A stretch of DNA of 34,644 nt from JAWLHA01 sp041690535 (GCA_041690535.1 JAWLHA010000049.1:1-34644); one strand, 5' to 3'; positions 1 through 8,517 are shown, counted from the stretch's first letter. A program made the numbers and translations. Notes: generated from the letters alone by a model not told the origin.

Positions 1-122
1 AGCTGGTCGTCGGCCGCATGGACGCGGCCGTCGCGCGTACAGGGATGTATTTACAGCGCACCTGCTTTCAAGGACTTACATCGCTCACAGCACGGCCTTG
101 ACGTAAGTATGCGTTTACCCTG
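1..122. repeat. Inverted-repeat element, family 2, copy A (left end cut by the window edge)
   Basis: This copy aligns end to end with the reverse complement of 26069-26234. Visible parts are a GGCCGC-ATGGAC-GCGGCC hairpin near 12-29, a GGATGTATTTACAG block, an inner arm ACCTGCTTTCAAGGACTTAC at about 60-79 continuing ATCGC, and an outer end TATGCGTTTACCCTG ending at 122. Only the leftmost part of the element is missing. It carries no coding capacity and looks like a MITE-like or REP-like non-autonomous repeat. It sits about 80 bp upstream of the porin gene. Confidence 0.75.
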
Positions 123-203
123 CCCTGCGTAGCCCCAGATTCGACAGGCGGGGGCCGCAGGCGTAAGCTGACTCCTCCACAGACTCGCAACAGCGGGTGA
201 GGT

Positions 204-1529
204 ATGGACCGTCGATGGGTAATGCACGGCGGTGTGAAAGGATGCCTCGCTTGTGCTTTGGTGGCCGTTGGTCAAGTCCTTGCAGCCCCGACCGGGGTAG
301 AGGCGCCCCATCGGCTCGAGTTCCACGGGTATATCCGCACCGGTCTGGGCGTCAGTCAGGGGGGAGCCACCCAGGCCGATTTTCAGGCCCCGGGCGCGCC
401 CGCGCGTTACCGGCTGGGCAATGAGGCCAACACCAACCTCGAGCTTGCGCTCGACTACCGCTACCAGCCCCCCGACACGGCAACGGCCGGGCAATCGATC
501 TCGGCCCTGTTCATGCTGGACGGTTTCGCCCCCTTCGGCGAAAGCGGCCAGCTCGGGGTCGACCACGTGGCGCAGGCGTATCTCACCTTTGACGGGTTCC
601 TCGCGTCCGGCGCACGTGCCTGGGTGGGGCGGCGCTACTACGACCGCAAGAGCATCCACCTGAATAATTATTACTGGCTCAATCCGGGGCAGAACTCACA
701 AGCAGGCGGTGGAGTGGAGGGGCTTCGCATGGGTCCGGCCGAGCTGAAGGTGGCCCTGTTTCGGGTGGAGGATGCGGGCGTGAAACCGCTGGATCCAGCG
801 CTGTTGGGCGACGGGACCCTCAACAGCACCATCGCCGACCTGCGCTACGCCAATCTGCCCCTCGGGGTCGAAGGCAAGCTGACCTTCTGGGGGCAGGGGG
901 TGCAGAGGGCCGGGCAGTCGGCGCTCGGTTTTCCCGTGCGCAACGGGGTTGCCCTCGGGGCGTGGTATGACCGGGCCAAGGTGTTGGGCGGGGTGAATAC
1001 GCTCGCGGTGGCCTACCGCCAAGGGGCGGCCATCCCCCAGGGGTGCTTCAACCCCAATCCCATCCGGGAGGACCAGGGCTATGACCTTGAGCGGGCCACC
1101 AGTTGGGAGGTGAACAACAATCTCCTCATCGAGCCCGCCCCCGATTTTTCAATGCAGTGGGGAACAGTTGTTCGCTCGGTGGACTTCGGCCGACCGGGTG
1201 CGGGGGGCGACACCCTGCGCTGGTACAGCACCGGGGTTCGGCCCATCTATTACCTGACCGACCACCTCAACCTGGCACTGGAGTACGGGGTCGATTACGT
1301 GGACGATGAGGTGCAGGACCTCACTGGGACCCTGCACAAGGTGACCACTGCCCTGCAGCTGGCCAAGGCCCGTGGCTACTATGCCCGTCCCGTGCTGAGG
1401 CTCTTCGCCACCTGGGCGACCTGGAGCGATGCATTCAAGGGGCGCGTCGGGCTCAGCCCCGGCGATGCCCCCTATGGGGAGGACACCTCGGGCTGGAGCA
1501 TCGGCACGCAGGTGGAGGCGTGGTGGTAG
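204..1529 (+). CDS. LamB-like maltoporin family outer-membrane porin
   Basis: A 441-residue protein, close to LamB length, predicted to be a trimeric sugar-specific beta-barrel porin of the outer membrane. A signal peptide covers roughly residues 1-28 (ending VGQVLAA). The mature N-terminus reads FHGYIRTGLG, like the LamB HGYARSGIG segment with its greasy-slide tyrosine. YRLGNEANTNLEL and WVGRRYYDRKSIHLNNYYW match the conserved LamB blocks, and the protein ends VEAWW, like LamB's terminal aromatics. The two cysteines that form the LamB loop disulfide are Ala here. ATG at 204 has a purine-rich stretch directly before it; a second in-frame ATG at 222 would also give a good signal peptide. No maltose transport genes lie nearby, so the substrate is unknown. 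Family assignment is confident, specificity is not. Confidence 0.85.
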   Translation: MDRRWVMHGGVKGCLACALVAVGQVLAAPTGVEAPHRLEFHGYIRTGLGVSQGGATQADFQAPGAPARYRLGNEANTNLELALDYRYQPPDTATAGQSISALFMLDGFAPFGESGQLGVDHVAQAYLTFDGFLASGARAWVGRRYYDRKSIHLNNYYWLNPGQNSQAGGGVEGLRMGPAELKVALFRVEDAGVKPLDPALLGDGTLNSTIADLRYANLPLGVEGKLTFWGQGVQRAGQSALGFPVRNGVALGAWYDRAKVLGGVNTLAVAYRQGAAIPQGCFNPNPIREDQGYDLERATSWEVNNNLLIEPAPDFSMQWGTVVRSVDFGRPGAGGDTLRWYSTGVRPIYYLTDHLNLALEYGVDYVDDEVQDLTGTLHKVTTALQLAKARGYYARPVLRLFATWATWSDAFKGRVGLSPGDAPYGEDTSGWSIGTQVEAWW

Positions 1530-1557
1530 CCGGGCGCGTGGCGGGAGCAAGGGCCCA

Positions 1558-3651
1558 TCAGTTCGGTTCGCCGAGGCGTGCGAGGGGAGGCCGCGGCGGC
1601 AAGGGAGAGGGTGCGCCCCCGGTGAGTGGGATGATCAACGGGGAGTGGAACACCCGCCACTGCCCCTTCAGGGTATTTTTCGCCTCTGCGCCCTCGAACA
1701 GCAGATAGCTGTATTTGCCGTAGTGGGGCACTTTGCGGGCGAGGGCGGGGATCGCCTCGGGGTGGCTGGATGCGAGCCAGCCGAGGGGGGCACCGCCGGG
1801 ACCCTCGCCAGCCAGCACCATGCTGTCCCTTCTTGCCTGGAGCGCGGGCTGCAGCGGTGGCGTGGTCTCCAGGGATTTGAGCAGCTCCCCGGCGAAACGG
1901 TTTTCCCACCCCAGCAGCCAGACAGCCGCCCCGTCCGGCAGGCTCTTCAGCTCGGCATCGCTCCTGATTTCGACCCCGGCGTTGCCCCGTGCCCAGGCCG
2001 AGGCCAAGGCGCGGTACTGTTTGGCCAGCGATGCGGGGGCGTTGGCGGGTACTACCAGGATGACACTGGGGTGGCTGAAGAGGGCGTCGAGGGAGAGGGG
2101 CAACTCCCGCGGGTCGAGTTTTCTGAACACATCGAAGCGGGGATCCACCTGCACCGCAACCGGTCGGGCGGGGAGTTGGATGTCGAAGCGGGCCGTGGTG
2201 TTCTCCATGGCGAGAGTCGCCTCGTGAACGCCGCCACCCTCGAGGCTGACCGCCACCGGTACCCCCACCCGGTATGCCTCCCCCCCTTGCACCTGCCGCA
2301 ACTGACCGGACAGGCGGTAGCCGCCTTCCCGGGCCTCGATGGCCACCCCTTCGACCCGCAATTCGGGCGCGCCGGCGCGCTCCACCCACTGGCTGAAGAG
2401 GGCACCCAAGGGCCGCTGCGCGACCTCTTCGAAGGCCGACTGGATCTCCTGGAAACCGGCAGGCCGGAATTGGTGCTGGTTGAAAAAGAACCGCAGCCCC
2501 TCCAGAAAGCGTTCATCCCCAAGCTCAAGCCTGAGCATATGGAACAGCATCATCCCCTTGCCATAGCCGACCGCCTGACTGGCGGTGCTGTTGCGGGCCA
2601 GGAACTGCGCAAGGGGGAAATCGGCCTCTTCGGCAGCGAAGCGAGTGTACTTCTGCAGGTTGTCGCGGCGATATTCCGCCCCTTCGCCCCGCTGCTCCTT
2701 GATCAGGTGATCGGCCAGGTAGGCGGTCAGCCCTTCGCTCCAGTTGCCTCGCCCGTAGTCGACGTAGACGCCATTGCCCCACCAGTTGTGCAGGATCTCG
2801 TGCGGGTAGGAGGAGTCGATGATGAACGGTAGCCGAATCACACGTGGCCCAAGCAGTGTGAATGAGGGCATGCCGTAGCCGGTCTCCCACGTGTTCTCGA
2901 CGAGCGCGAACTTACTGTAGGGGTAGGGGGTGAGAAGTCGGCTGAACAGCCCCAGGTAGCGCTCCGTCGCATCCAGATAGGCGTGGGCCAGTGCAGTGTC
3001 CTCCCCGCGGAGAAACACCAAGGCCTCTCCATGTTCACCGGGGCGGCGGTAGCTGCTGAATCGGTTGGCGATCAGGTAGATCTCCTCCTGCGGGTGGGTC
3101 TCGGTCCAGCGAAGTGGGACATCGCCCTGGTTAGGCGTTCCCTGGCTCACCCCCTGCCAGCCCGCCGGCAGCTCCAGCTCCAGCGTGAATGTTAGGCGCG
3201 GGTGGTCGGGCAGGGAGGGATACCAGCCTGTGTTTCCGCTCAGATAGACCCCCTCTGCATCGATGGAGCCCGCGGAGAACTCACGGTGAAGCCCCACGCC
3301 CTCGGTCGCGCCCAGCCTGCCATGCCGAATGCGTCCGCCATAACGGAGCGTGAAGGTGCGCTGTGCCGAAGGCAGTTGGAGCAGGTAGCGCTCCAGCGGG
3401 AGCGGACCCTCGATGCGCCTCTGCAGTCTCAGCTGTCCGCGCTCGGCCCGCGGTGCCAGTCCGGCGTGCAGATCGAACACGATGCGGTGGGCCGCCTTCG
3501 GCAGGGTAATGGTGTCCGTGGCTTCGAGGCGCCCCTCTGCGGGGAGAAGCTTGACATGCAGCCGGTGGTCTACGGGTGGTGGGAGCTCGGCAGTGGCACC
3601 CAACGGGGCGGCGGCGAGGACGGCGATAAGCAGGGAATTCAGTAGGCGCAT
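1558..3651 (-). CDS. Secreted M1-type (gluzincin) zinc metallopeptidase
   Basis: A 697-residue protein with a signal peptide (about 1-21, ending LGATA), so periplasmic or exported. The zinc site is HEILH at 284-288 followed by NWWGNGVYVDYGRGNWSEG, with the third ligand Glu at about 306. This resembles the aminopeptidase M1 core (HEXXH...E), but the spacing to the Glu is 17 residues where classical M1 enzymes have 18. The usual GAMEN exopeptidase motif is absent; ETGYGMPSF at about 256-264 is in its place. An N-terminal beta domain precedes the catalytic domain, and about 270 further residues follow. It ends 28 bp from the convergent porin gene. Whether it is an aminopeptidase or an endopeptidase cannot be told from the sequence. 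Confidence 0.8.
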   Translation of the reverse strand: MRLLNSLLIAVLAAAPLGATAELPPPVDHRLHVKLLPAEGRLEATDTITLPKAAHRIVFDLHAGLAPRAERGQLRLQRRIEGPLPLERYLLQLPSAQRTFTLRYGGRIRHGRLGATEGVGLHREFSAGSIDAEGVYLSGNTGWYPSLPDHPRLTFTLELELPAGWQGVSQGTPNQGDVPLRWTETHPQEEIYLIANRFSSYRRPGEHGEALVFLRGEDTALAHAYLDATERYLGLFSRLLTPYPYSKFALVENTWETGYGMPSFTLLGPRVIRLPFIIDSSYPHEILHNWWGNGVYVDYGRGNWSEGLTAYLADHLIKEQRGEGAEYRRDNLQKYTRFAAEEADFPLAQFLARNSTASQAVGYGKGMMLFHMLRLELGDERFLEGLRFFFNQHQFRPAGFQEIQSAFEEVAQRPLGALFSQWVERAGAPELRVEGVAIEAREGGYRLSGQLRQVQGGEAYRVGVPVAVSLEGGGVHEATLAMENTTARFDIQLPARPVAVQVDPRFDVFRKLDPRELPLSLDALFSHPSVILVVPANAPASLAKQYRALASAWARGNAGVEIRSDAELKSLPDGAAVWLLGWENRFAGELLKSLETTPPLQPALQARRDSMVLAGEGPGGAPLGWLASSHPEAIPALARKVPHYGKYSYLLFEGAEAKNTLKGQWRVFHSPLIIPLTGGAPSPLPPRPPLARLGEPN

Positions 3652-3712
3652 GGCTCGGGTCCGAATGATCCGCGTGTAGTATAGTTAATCGAAATTACCC
3701 CAGAGGTCGTAT
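3652..3712. promoter_or_regulatory. Divergent promoter region between the M1-type peptidase and chaN-like genes
   Basis: Only 61 bp separate the two divergent start codons. The AT-rich core GTAGTATAGTTAATCG (about 3676-3691) contains TATAGT on the plus strand at 3680-3685 and TATACT on the minus strand, either of which could be a -10 box. No good -35 is visible at the right spacing. AGAGG upstream of the ATG at 3713 is a convincing ribosome-binding site. Confidence 0.3.
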
Positions 3713-4846
3713 ATGAAAAAATCAGTGGTCATAGGAATGGTGACCTGCGTAATGGCGTTCGCGCCGGCGTGGGCAAGTGGTGACCTGGCGCGCAATTCTG
3801 CAAGGACGCAGGTGATTGACCTCAGGCAACTGCCGAGGCTTTCCCAAATCGTAACCGCGCTGGCTGAACGCCAACTGGTCTTCGTGGGTGAAACTCACGA
3901 TCAGTACAGCCACCACTTGAACCAGCTGGAGGTCATCCGCGGTCTCCATGAGATTCACCCCCAACTGGTGGTGGCCATCGAGTTCCTGCCACGCCAGGTG
4001 CAGCCCGCCCTGGACGATTACGTGCAAGGGCGCATCGATGAGGGCGAGATGTTGCGCCGCACCGCCTACTTCACCCACTGGGGCTTCGACTACCGACTGT
4101 ACCGTCCCATTTTTCAATATGCCAGTGCAAACCGCCTCCCCATCCTCGCCTTGAACTATCCCCGTTCATTGACCAGCAAGGTGGCGCGAAAGGGCCTCCA
4201 GGGGCTGAGCGAGGAGGAGCGTGCGGCATTGCCCCAAATGGACGGTGCCGATACCCGTTACCGTGAACGCCTTGCCGCCATCTATCAACGCCACCCCCAC
4301 GCCGGCGATTCGGAGGCCGCCTTCGAGAACTTCCTCAATGCGCAGCTGCTTTGGGATGAAGGCATGGCAGAGCGCATTGCCGAGTTCCTGCGGGAGCACC
4401 CGGAGCGTCATATGGTCGTACTTGCGGGCAATGGTCACCTGGTCTACGGCATGGGGATCCCCGATCGCGTCAAGAAGCGGGTTGGCGTGACCTCCGCCAT
4501 CGTGCTCAACGATCCCCAAGAGGGGCTGGCGTCCGACATGGCTGATTTCCTTCTGCTTCCAGGTGAGGTGACGCTGCCGCCCAAGGGGATGCTCGGCATT
4601 ATCCTGGAGGAAGGCGGCGTTGGCGCGTTGGTGAACGGTTTTGCGGAAGGCAGCGCGGGAGAGGTGGCGGGTCTTCAGAAGGGCGATCGCATCGTCGGGA
4701 TCGATGGGCAATCCATCAGAACGCCCGAAGACGTGCAAATCGCGCTGCTGGATCGAGCGCCGGGGGATGTGGTCGAGCTCTCTGTGTCGAGGGAAATCTG
4801 GATCGCGGGCGAGAAGGTCACGACCCTGCGTGCCCGGCTTCAATAG
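3713..4846 (+). CDS. ChaN-like (DUF399) protein with C-terminal PDZ domain
   Basis: 377 residues. A signal peptide (about 1-22, ending APAWA) has no convincing lipobox, so the product is probably soluble in the periplasm. Residues about 40-270 match the ChaN/DUF399 family, whose Campylobacter member is a haem-binding lipoprotein: FVGETHDQYSHHLNQLEVI at about 55-73, AYFTHWGFDYRLYRPI, QLLWDEGMAERI and VVLAGNGHLVYGMGIP. Residues about 285-377 form a PDZ domain (MLGIILEEGG, AGLQKGDRIVGIDGQSI), which normally binds protein C-termini. The ribosome-binding site AGAGG lies 7 bases before ATG. Iron or haem handling is an inference from the family; the PDZ suggests a protein partner, possibly a protease. 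Confidence 0.8.
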   Translation: MKKSVVIGMVTCVMAFAPAWASGDLARNSARTQVIDLRQLPRLSQIVTALAERQLVFVGETHDQYSHHLNQLEVIRGLHEIHPQLVVAIEFLPRQVQPALDDYVQGRIDEGEMLRRTAYFTHWGFDYRLYRPIFQYASANRLPILALNYPRSLTSKVARKGLQGLSEEERAALPQMDGADTRYRERLAAIYQRHPHAGDSEAAFENFLNAQLLWDEGMAERIAEFLREHPERHMVVLAGNGHLVYGMGIPDRVKKRVGVTSAIVLNDPQEGLASDMADFLLLPGEVTLPPKGMLGIILEEGGVGALVNGFAEGSAGEVAGLQKGDRIVGIDGQSIRTPEDVQIALLDRAPGDVVELSVSREIWIAGEKVTTLRARLQ

Positions 4847-4928
4847 TCGTTTGTTTCGTCAGTATAAATGCGGTGCTGTGGCCACTTTGGGGGCAGCGTG
4901 CGAGACGGGTGTGCTGCCTCCGACCGGC

Positions 4929-4957
4929 TTGACAGGGGGGCGTGACGTTCCTATACC
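4929..4957 (+). promoter_or_regulatory. Near-consensus sigma-70 promoter for the PRC-barrel gene
   Basis: A perfect -35 TTGACA at 4929-4934 is separated by exactly 17 bp from TATACC at 4952-4957 (4 of 6 to TATAAT). It lies about 70 bp ahead of the start codon at 5028, in the otherwise empty gap 4847-5027. This is the best promoter seen by eye in the window. Confidence 0.6.
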
Positions 4958-5027
4958 AATCAGCGTGTTCTGCAGGTGTCGATGCACACGGTCAGTTTGC
5001 TTTATCCGCTCACCAAGGAGGTGGTGT

Positions 5028-5522
5028 ATGAATAAGTCGATCGTTACGGCAGTCTCTGCAGGTGCACTCTCCCTCGCTCTGGCCGGCCCCCTGTTCGCGG
5101 CCGGCGAGTATGGTTCGGAAGACTCGTCCGCCATGGGGACCTCCCCGGAGGCAAGCGCCGGGACCATGGGGCAAGCAGCGATCTCGGACGCCTGGAAGGC
5201 GAGTGACCTGAGCGGTATCGACGTTCAGAACAACCAGGGCGACGATCTGGGAACCATCAGTGAAGTGTTCATCAGTCCGGATGGCAATGTGAGCCACGTG
5301 GTGCTCTCCAAGGGCGGAGCCCTTGGTATCGGCGGTGAACAGTATCTGGTTCCCTGGGAGCGGCTGCAGCTTTCCAAGGATCAGGACCTTGCGATCCTGG
5401 ATGTTCAGGAAGACCAGATTTCGTCGGAGTTCGCTGCCTTCGAAGAGATGCCTGAGGATGCGGGCACAACCATGGAGCAGCAGCCGACGGACGGCATGGG
5501 TGAGGATACCGGTTCCATGTAA
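5028..5522 (+). CDS. Secreted PRC-barrel domain protein
   Basis: 164 residues. The start is fixed by AAGGAGG at 5014-5020, seven bases before ATG, and by the signal peptide that follows (MNKSIVTAVSAGALSLALAG..., cleavage near residue 25). The central region (about 57-120) is a PRC-barrel: KASDLSGIDVQNNQGDDLG, ISEVFISPDGNVSHVVLSKG, YLVPWERLQ. The C-terminal tail is acidic and Met/Gln-rich (EEMPEDAGTTMEQQPTDGMG). PRC-barrel proteins of this secreted type are common in proteobacteria and are often linked to stress, but a molecular role is not established. It is a monocistronic unit with its own promoter and terminator. Confidence 0.85.
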   Translation: MNKSIVTAVSAGALSLALAGPLFAAGEYGSEDSSAMGTSPEASAGTMGQAAISDAWKASDLSGIDVQNNQGDDLGTISEVFISPDGNVSHVVLSKGGALGIGGEQYLVPWERLQLSKDQDLAILDVQEDQISSEFAAFEEMPEDAGTTMEQQPTDGMGEDTGSM

Positions 5523-5552
5523 CGGTACCCACCCCTTCGCAGTATCGGGATG

Positions 5553-5585
5553 AGCCCGATCCTATCAGGATCGGGCTTTCCTTTT
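5553..5585 (+). terminator. Rho-independent terminator after the PRC-barrel gene
   Basis: A perfect 11-bp stem, AGCCCGATCCT (5553-5563) and AGGATCGGGCT (5567-5577), has a three-base loop ATC and is followed by a T-rich run TTTCCTTTT. It ends the unit 31 bp after the stop codon. Confidence 0.88.
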
Positions 5586-5670
5586 GGGACTCCGGGCTGG
5601 ACATCGGGCACAATCGGGCCAGCCCGGACCGCGGTGGAAAAGAGCCGCACCCTTTTTCCTCATTACCCCC

Positions 5671-5892
5671 TTAACCCGACAGTCTGTCTTCCGCCTTGGA
5701 CTGCGAACGCGTGCAGCAGAGGCAACCCACATAAAACAGGATGATGCCGGCGCCCAGACAGAGCAGGGTTGCCGTGAAATTGGGCTCCAGCACCAGGGGG
5801 GCAGTCTCCCCGTAGACCAAAATGGCCGAGGTGATGATCAGCCAGGCGCCCGCAAGCTTGCAGCCGACGCCGGTGCCATGGAATGCAGTCAT
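5671..5892 (-). CDS. Small two-helix membrane protein, unknown function
   Basis: 73 residues. Coding status is supported by a strong Shine-Dalgarno (GGAGGAG, about 6 bases before ATG on the minus strand) and by two clear hydrophobic helices: KLAGAWLIITSAILVYGE (about 12-29) and ATLLCLGAGIILFYVGCLCC (about 41-60). It ends in a short polar tail (TRSQSKAEDRLSG) preceded by a Cys-rich VGCLCC. It is convergent with the PRC-barrel gene and divergent from accA. I recognise no family. A small inner-membrane protein is the only safe call. Confidence 0.6.
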   Translation of the reverse strand: MTAFHGTGVGCKLAGAWLIITSAILVYGETAPLVLEPNFTATLLCLGAGIILFYVGCLCCTRSQSKAEDRLSG

Positions 5893-6107
5893 GCAATCTC
5901 CTCCCTTTGCGGTCAGGAAAAAAGATTAGCAGCAGAGTGGCTCCATTTCCGGCTCCTTGGTGTTAGGAAGTGGTGGGGAATGTTCGAATATTCGGAAATC
6001 TTCCTTTTTGGCCACTTCGCCCCAAATGGCGGCCCCGAAGGTGCGGACCGCCGGAGGATTGAAATGTGCCCTGCGACGCGGAATCGGCAATCGACGGTGT
6101 GGCCGAG

Positions 6108-6137
6108 TGTACAGGGCCGCCCGGATGGTAGTAGAAT
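6108..6137 (+). promoter_or_regulatory. Possible promoter for accA
   Basis: TGTACA at 6108-6113 and TAGAAT at 6132-6137 are 18 bp apart, in the gap between the small membrane gene and accA. Each is a moderate match to the sigma-70 boxes. About 50 bp of leader would follow. Confidence 0.25.
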
Positions 6138-6188
6138 CCCCGCCCAAATGGCGCTCGGCGCCGCGAAAAAAGTAGACGAATCAACACA

Positions 6189-7148
6189 ATGAACCTCAAC
6201 TTCCTGGATTTCGAGCAGCCGATTGCGGAATTGGAAGCGAAGATCGAGGAGCTTCGCTACGTCGGAAGCGACGCAGAGATCAACCTGAGTGAGGAGATCC
6301 ATCGGCTGCAGGCCAAGAGCAAGAGCCTGACCGAGTCCATCTTTGCCTCACTGACGCCCTGGCAGATTTCCCAGATGGCGCGTCATCCACTGCGCCCTTA
6401 CACGCTGGACTACATCTCGCGTCTGTTCTCCGATTTCGAAGAACTCCACGGGGACCGCGCCTACGCCGACGACCCCTCCATCGTGGGCGGCGTTGCCCGT
6501 CTGGACGGCAAGCCCGTCATGGTCATCGGCCACCAGAAGGGGCGTGATACCCGGGAGAAGGTCCTTCGTAACTTCGGTATGCCGCGGCCGGAGGGCTACC
6601 GCAAGGCGCTGCGGCTCATGCAGATGGCCGAGCGGTTCAAGCTGCCTATCCTCACCTTCATCGACACACCCGGCGCCTACCCCGGCGTGGGTGCGGAGGA
6701 GCGCGGCCAAAGCGAGGCCATTGCCCGGAACCTCTTTGTGATGTCCCAGCTGAAGACCCCCATTGTCTGCACCGTTATCGGCGAAGGCGGCTCCGGCGGG
6801 GCACTGGCCGTTGGCGTGGGTGATCGGGTAATGATGTTGCAGTACAGCACCTACTCGGTCATCTCCCCCGAGGGCTGCGCCTCTATCCTCTGGAAGAGCG
6901 CCGAGCGGGCCTCCGATGCGGCCGAGGCGCTGGGGATCACCTCCGGCCGGCTGAAGGAGCTGGACCTCATAGATCGGGTCATTCCGGAACCGCTGGGCGG
7001 GGCGCACCGCGATCCGGAGGCCATGGCCGTCGCGCTCAAGGATGCCTTGAGCGAAACACTTTCGAATCTGGAGGCGATTCCCCTGGACAAGTTGCTGGAG
7101 CAGCGCTACGAAAGGCTCATGAGCTTCGGTAACTACACCGAGGCGTAA
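6189..7148 (+). CDS. accA: Acetyl-CoA carboxylase carboxyltransferase subunit alpha
   Basis: 319 residues, the normal family length. With AccD it transfers the carboxyl group from biotin-AccB to acetyl-CoA to make malonyl-CoA, the first committed step of fatty-acid synthesis in the cytoplasm. Seen directly: FLDFEQPIAELEAKIEELR at the N-terminus, FEELHGDRAYADDPSIVGG, GHQKGRDTREKV and the carboxyltransferase core TPGAYPGVGAEERGQSEAIA with GEGGSGGALAVGVGD. No Shine-Dalgarno is obvious before ATG (AATCAACACA). tilS follows after 12 bp, the usual gammaproteobacterial pair. Confidence 0.97.
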   Translation: MNLNFLDFEQPIAELEAKIEELRYVGSDAEINLSEEIHRLQAKSKSLTESIFASLTPWQISQMARHPLRPYTLDYISRLFSDFEELHGDRAYADDPSIVGGVARLDGKPVMVIGHQKGRDTREKVLRNFGMPRPEGYRKALRLMQMAERFKLPILTFIDTPGAYPGVGAEERGQSEAIARNLFVMSQLKTPIVCTVIGEGGSGGALAVGVGDRVMMLQYSTYSVISPEGCASILWKSAERASDAAEALGITSGRLKELDLIDRVIPEPLGGAHRDPEAMAVALKDALSETLSNLEAIPLDKLLEQRYERLMSFGNYTEA

Positions 7149-7160
7149 CGGACCCTCGGA

Positions 7161-8516
7161 ATGGCGTTTTCGCCAGAGGCGCTCCTTCAGCAGATCGGGG
7201 CACTGCCGTCCGCCGGCCGTTACTGGGTCGCCTTCAGCGGAGGCATGGACTCTTCGGTGCTCCTCCACACCATGGCGCTCCTGCGGGAGCGCCTGGCGGC
7301 GCCGATTCAGGCCGTCCATGTGGACCACGGCCTCAGCCCACTCTCCGGCAAGTGGTCCCAAGTGTGTCTCGCCCGCTGCGCCGTCTTGGGCATTCCCTGC
7401 GACGAGCTGAAGATCGATGCCTCGCCCGAGCGCGGGGAGGGGCCCGAAGCGGCAGCCCGGCGCGCCCGCTACGAGGCCCTCGCCAGCCTGCTCGAACCGG
7501 GTGAGTTGTTACTCACCGCCCACCACCGGGGTGATCAGGCCGAAACGGTCCTGCTCCAGTTGCTTCGAGGCACCGGCCCCCATGGGCTCGCGGGGATGCC
7601 TGCCTGTCGCCGCTTCGGCCGGGGGTGGCTGGCACGCCCGCTGCTCCCCTTCCGGCGGGAGAGCCTGCATGCCTATGCCCAGGCGCAAGGTATCGAGTGG
7701 GTTGATGACCCGAGCAACTTCGATACCGCGTTGCGTCGCAACTTTCTGCGCCACGAGATTCTGCCGAGGCTGCTGACCCGCTATCCCGCGGCAGAGGAGG
7801 TCCTGGCTCGGAGCGCGGAACGCTTTGGGGAGGTGGCCACCCTCCTCGACGAGTTGGCCGACGAGGACCTCCCATCCGTCCAATGCGGTGGAGGCCGGGC
7901 CTCAGTGGCGGCGCTCAAGCGGCTTTCGCCGGCGCGCCGGCGCAACGTCCTGCGTCGCTGGTTGCGGGGGCGGGGGCTGCCGACCCCCGATGCGGTCCAC
8001 CTCAACCGCATCGTCGACGAGGTGCTCGAGGCCGGTCCGGATGCCACGCCGCTGGTGGCGTGGCGCGGCGCCGAAGTCCGGCGCTACCGGGACGAGCTCC
8101 ATGCCATGGCCCCGCTGCCGGAGCGTCCGGCGGGCGAGGTGAGCTGGGAGCTCGGGGGGCCTCTCGTGCTGCCCGGGGGGTTGGGGCAGCTGGTCGCCCG
8201 GACAGAGCGTGGCCGGGGAGTCGCCATGGCCGCCCTGACGGGCAGGGCGGTGACGGTCCGCTTCCGCCAAGGGGGGGAGCGGTGCCGGCCGGCCGGGCGC
8301 CACGAGACCCATGCGCTCAAGAAACTGTTTCAGGAGGTGGCTGTCCCACCTTGGGAGCGGCAGCTTTTCCCGCTGATTCACATCGATGGGGTGCTGGCGT
8401 CGGTACCGGGTCTTTGGACCTGTCAGCCGTTTGCAGCCCAACGGGGCGAGCAGGGAGTGTGCTTCGAATGGCTTCGGTTCGGCATTGAAAACCGAGGCCA
8501 AAACCATGACAATTAG
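7161..8516 (+). CDS. tilS: tRNA(Ile)-lysidine synthase
   Basis: 451 residues. It ligates lysine to the wobble C34 of tRNA-Ile(CAU) using ATP, switching the anticodon to read AUA. The N-type ATP-pyrophosphatase P-loop SGGMDSS is at residues 26-32. Next come AVHVDHGLSP, the tRNA-binding segment AARRARYEAL, and LLTAHHRGDQAETVLLQLLRG. NFLRHEILPRL marks the end of the catalytic domain, and the C-terminal TilS domain (VTVRFRQGGERCRP, HALKKLFQEVAVPPWER) is intact. It follows accA after 12 bp and is probably cotranscribed with it. Confidence 0.96.
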   Translation: MAFSPEALLQQIGALPSAGRYWVAFSGGMDSSVLLHTMALLRERLAAPIQAVHVDHGLSPLSGKWSQVCLARCAVLGIPCDELKIDASPERGEGPEAAARRARYEALASLLEPGELLLTAHHRGDQAETVLLQLLRGTGPHGLAGMPACRRFGRGWLARPLLPFRRESLHAYAQAQGIEWVDDPSNFDTALRRNFLRHEILPRLLTRYPAAEEVLARSAERFGEVATLLDELADEDLPSVQCGGGRASVAALKRLSPARRRNVLRRWLRGRGLPTPDAVHLNRIVDEVLEAGPDATPLVAWRGAEVRRYRDELHAMAPLPERPAGEVSWELGGPLVLPGGLGQLVARTERGRGVAMAALTGRAVTVRFRQGGERCRPAGRHETHALKKLFQEVAVPPWERQLFPLIHIDGVLASVPGLWTCQPFAAQRGEQGVCFEWLRFGIENRGQNHDN

Positions 8517-8517
8517 C

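Noticed and set aside
5584..6192. 202-codon plus-strand frame before accA
   Set aside because: It runs over the terminator edge and antisense to the small membrane gene, has no ribosome-binding site and no recognisable domain.
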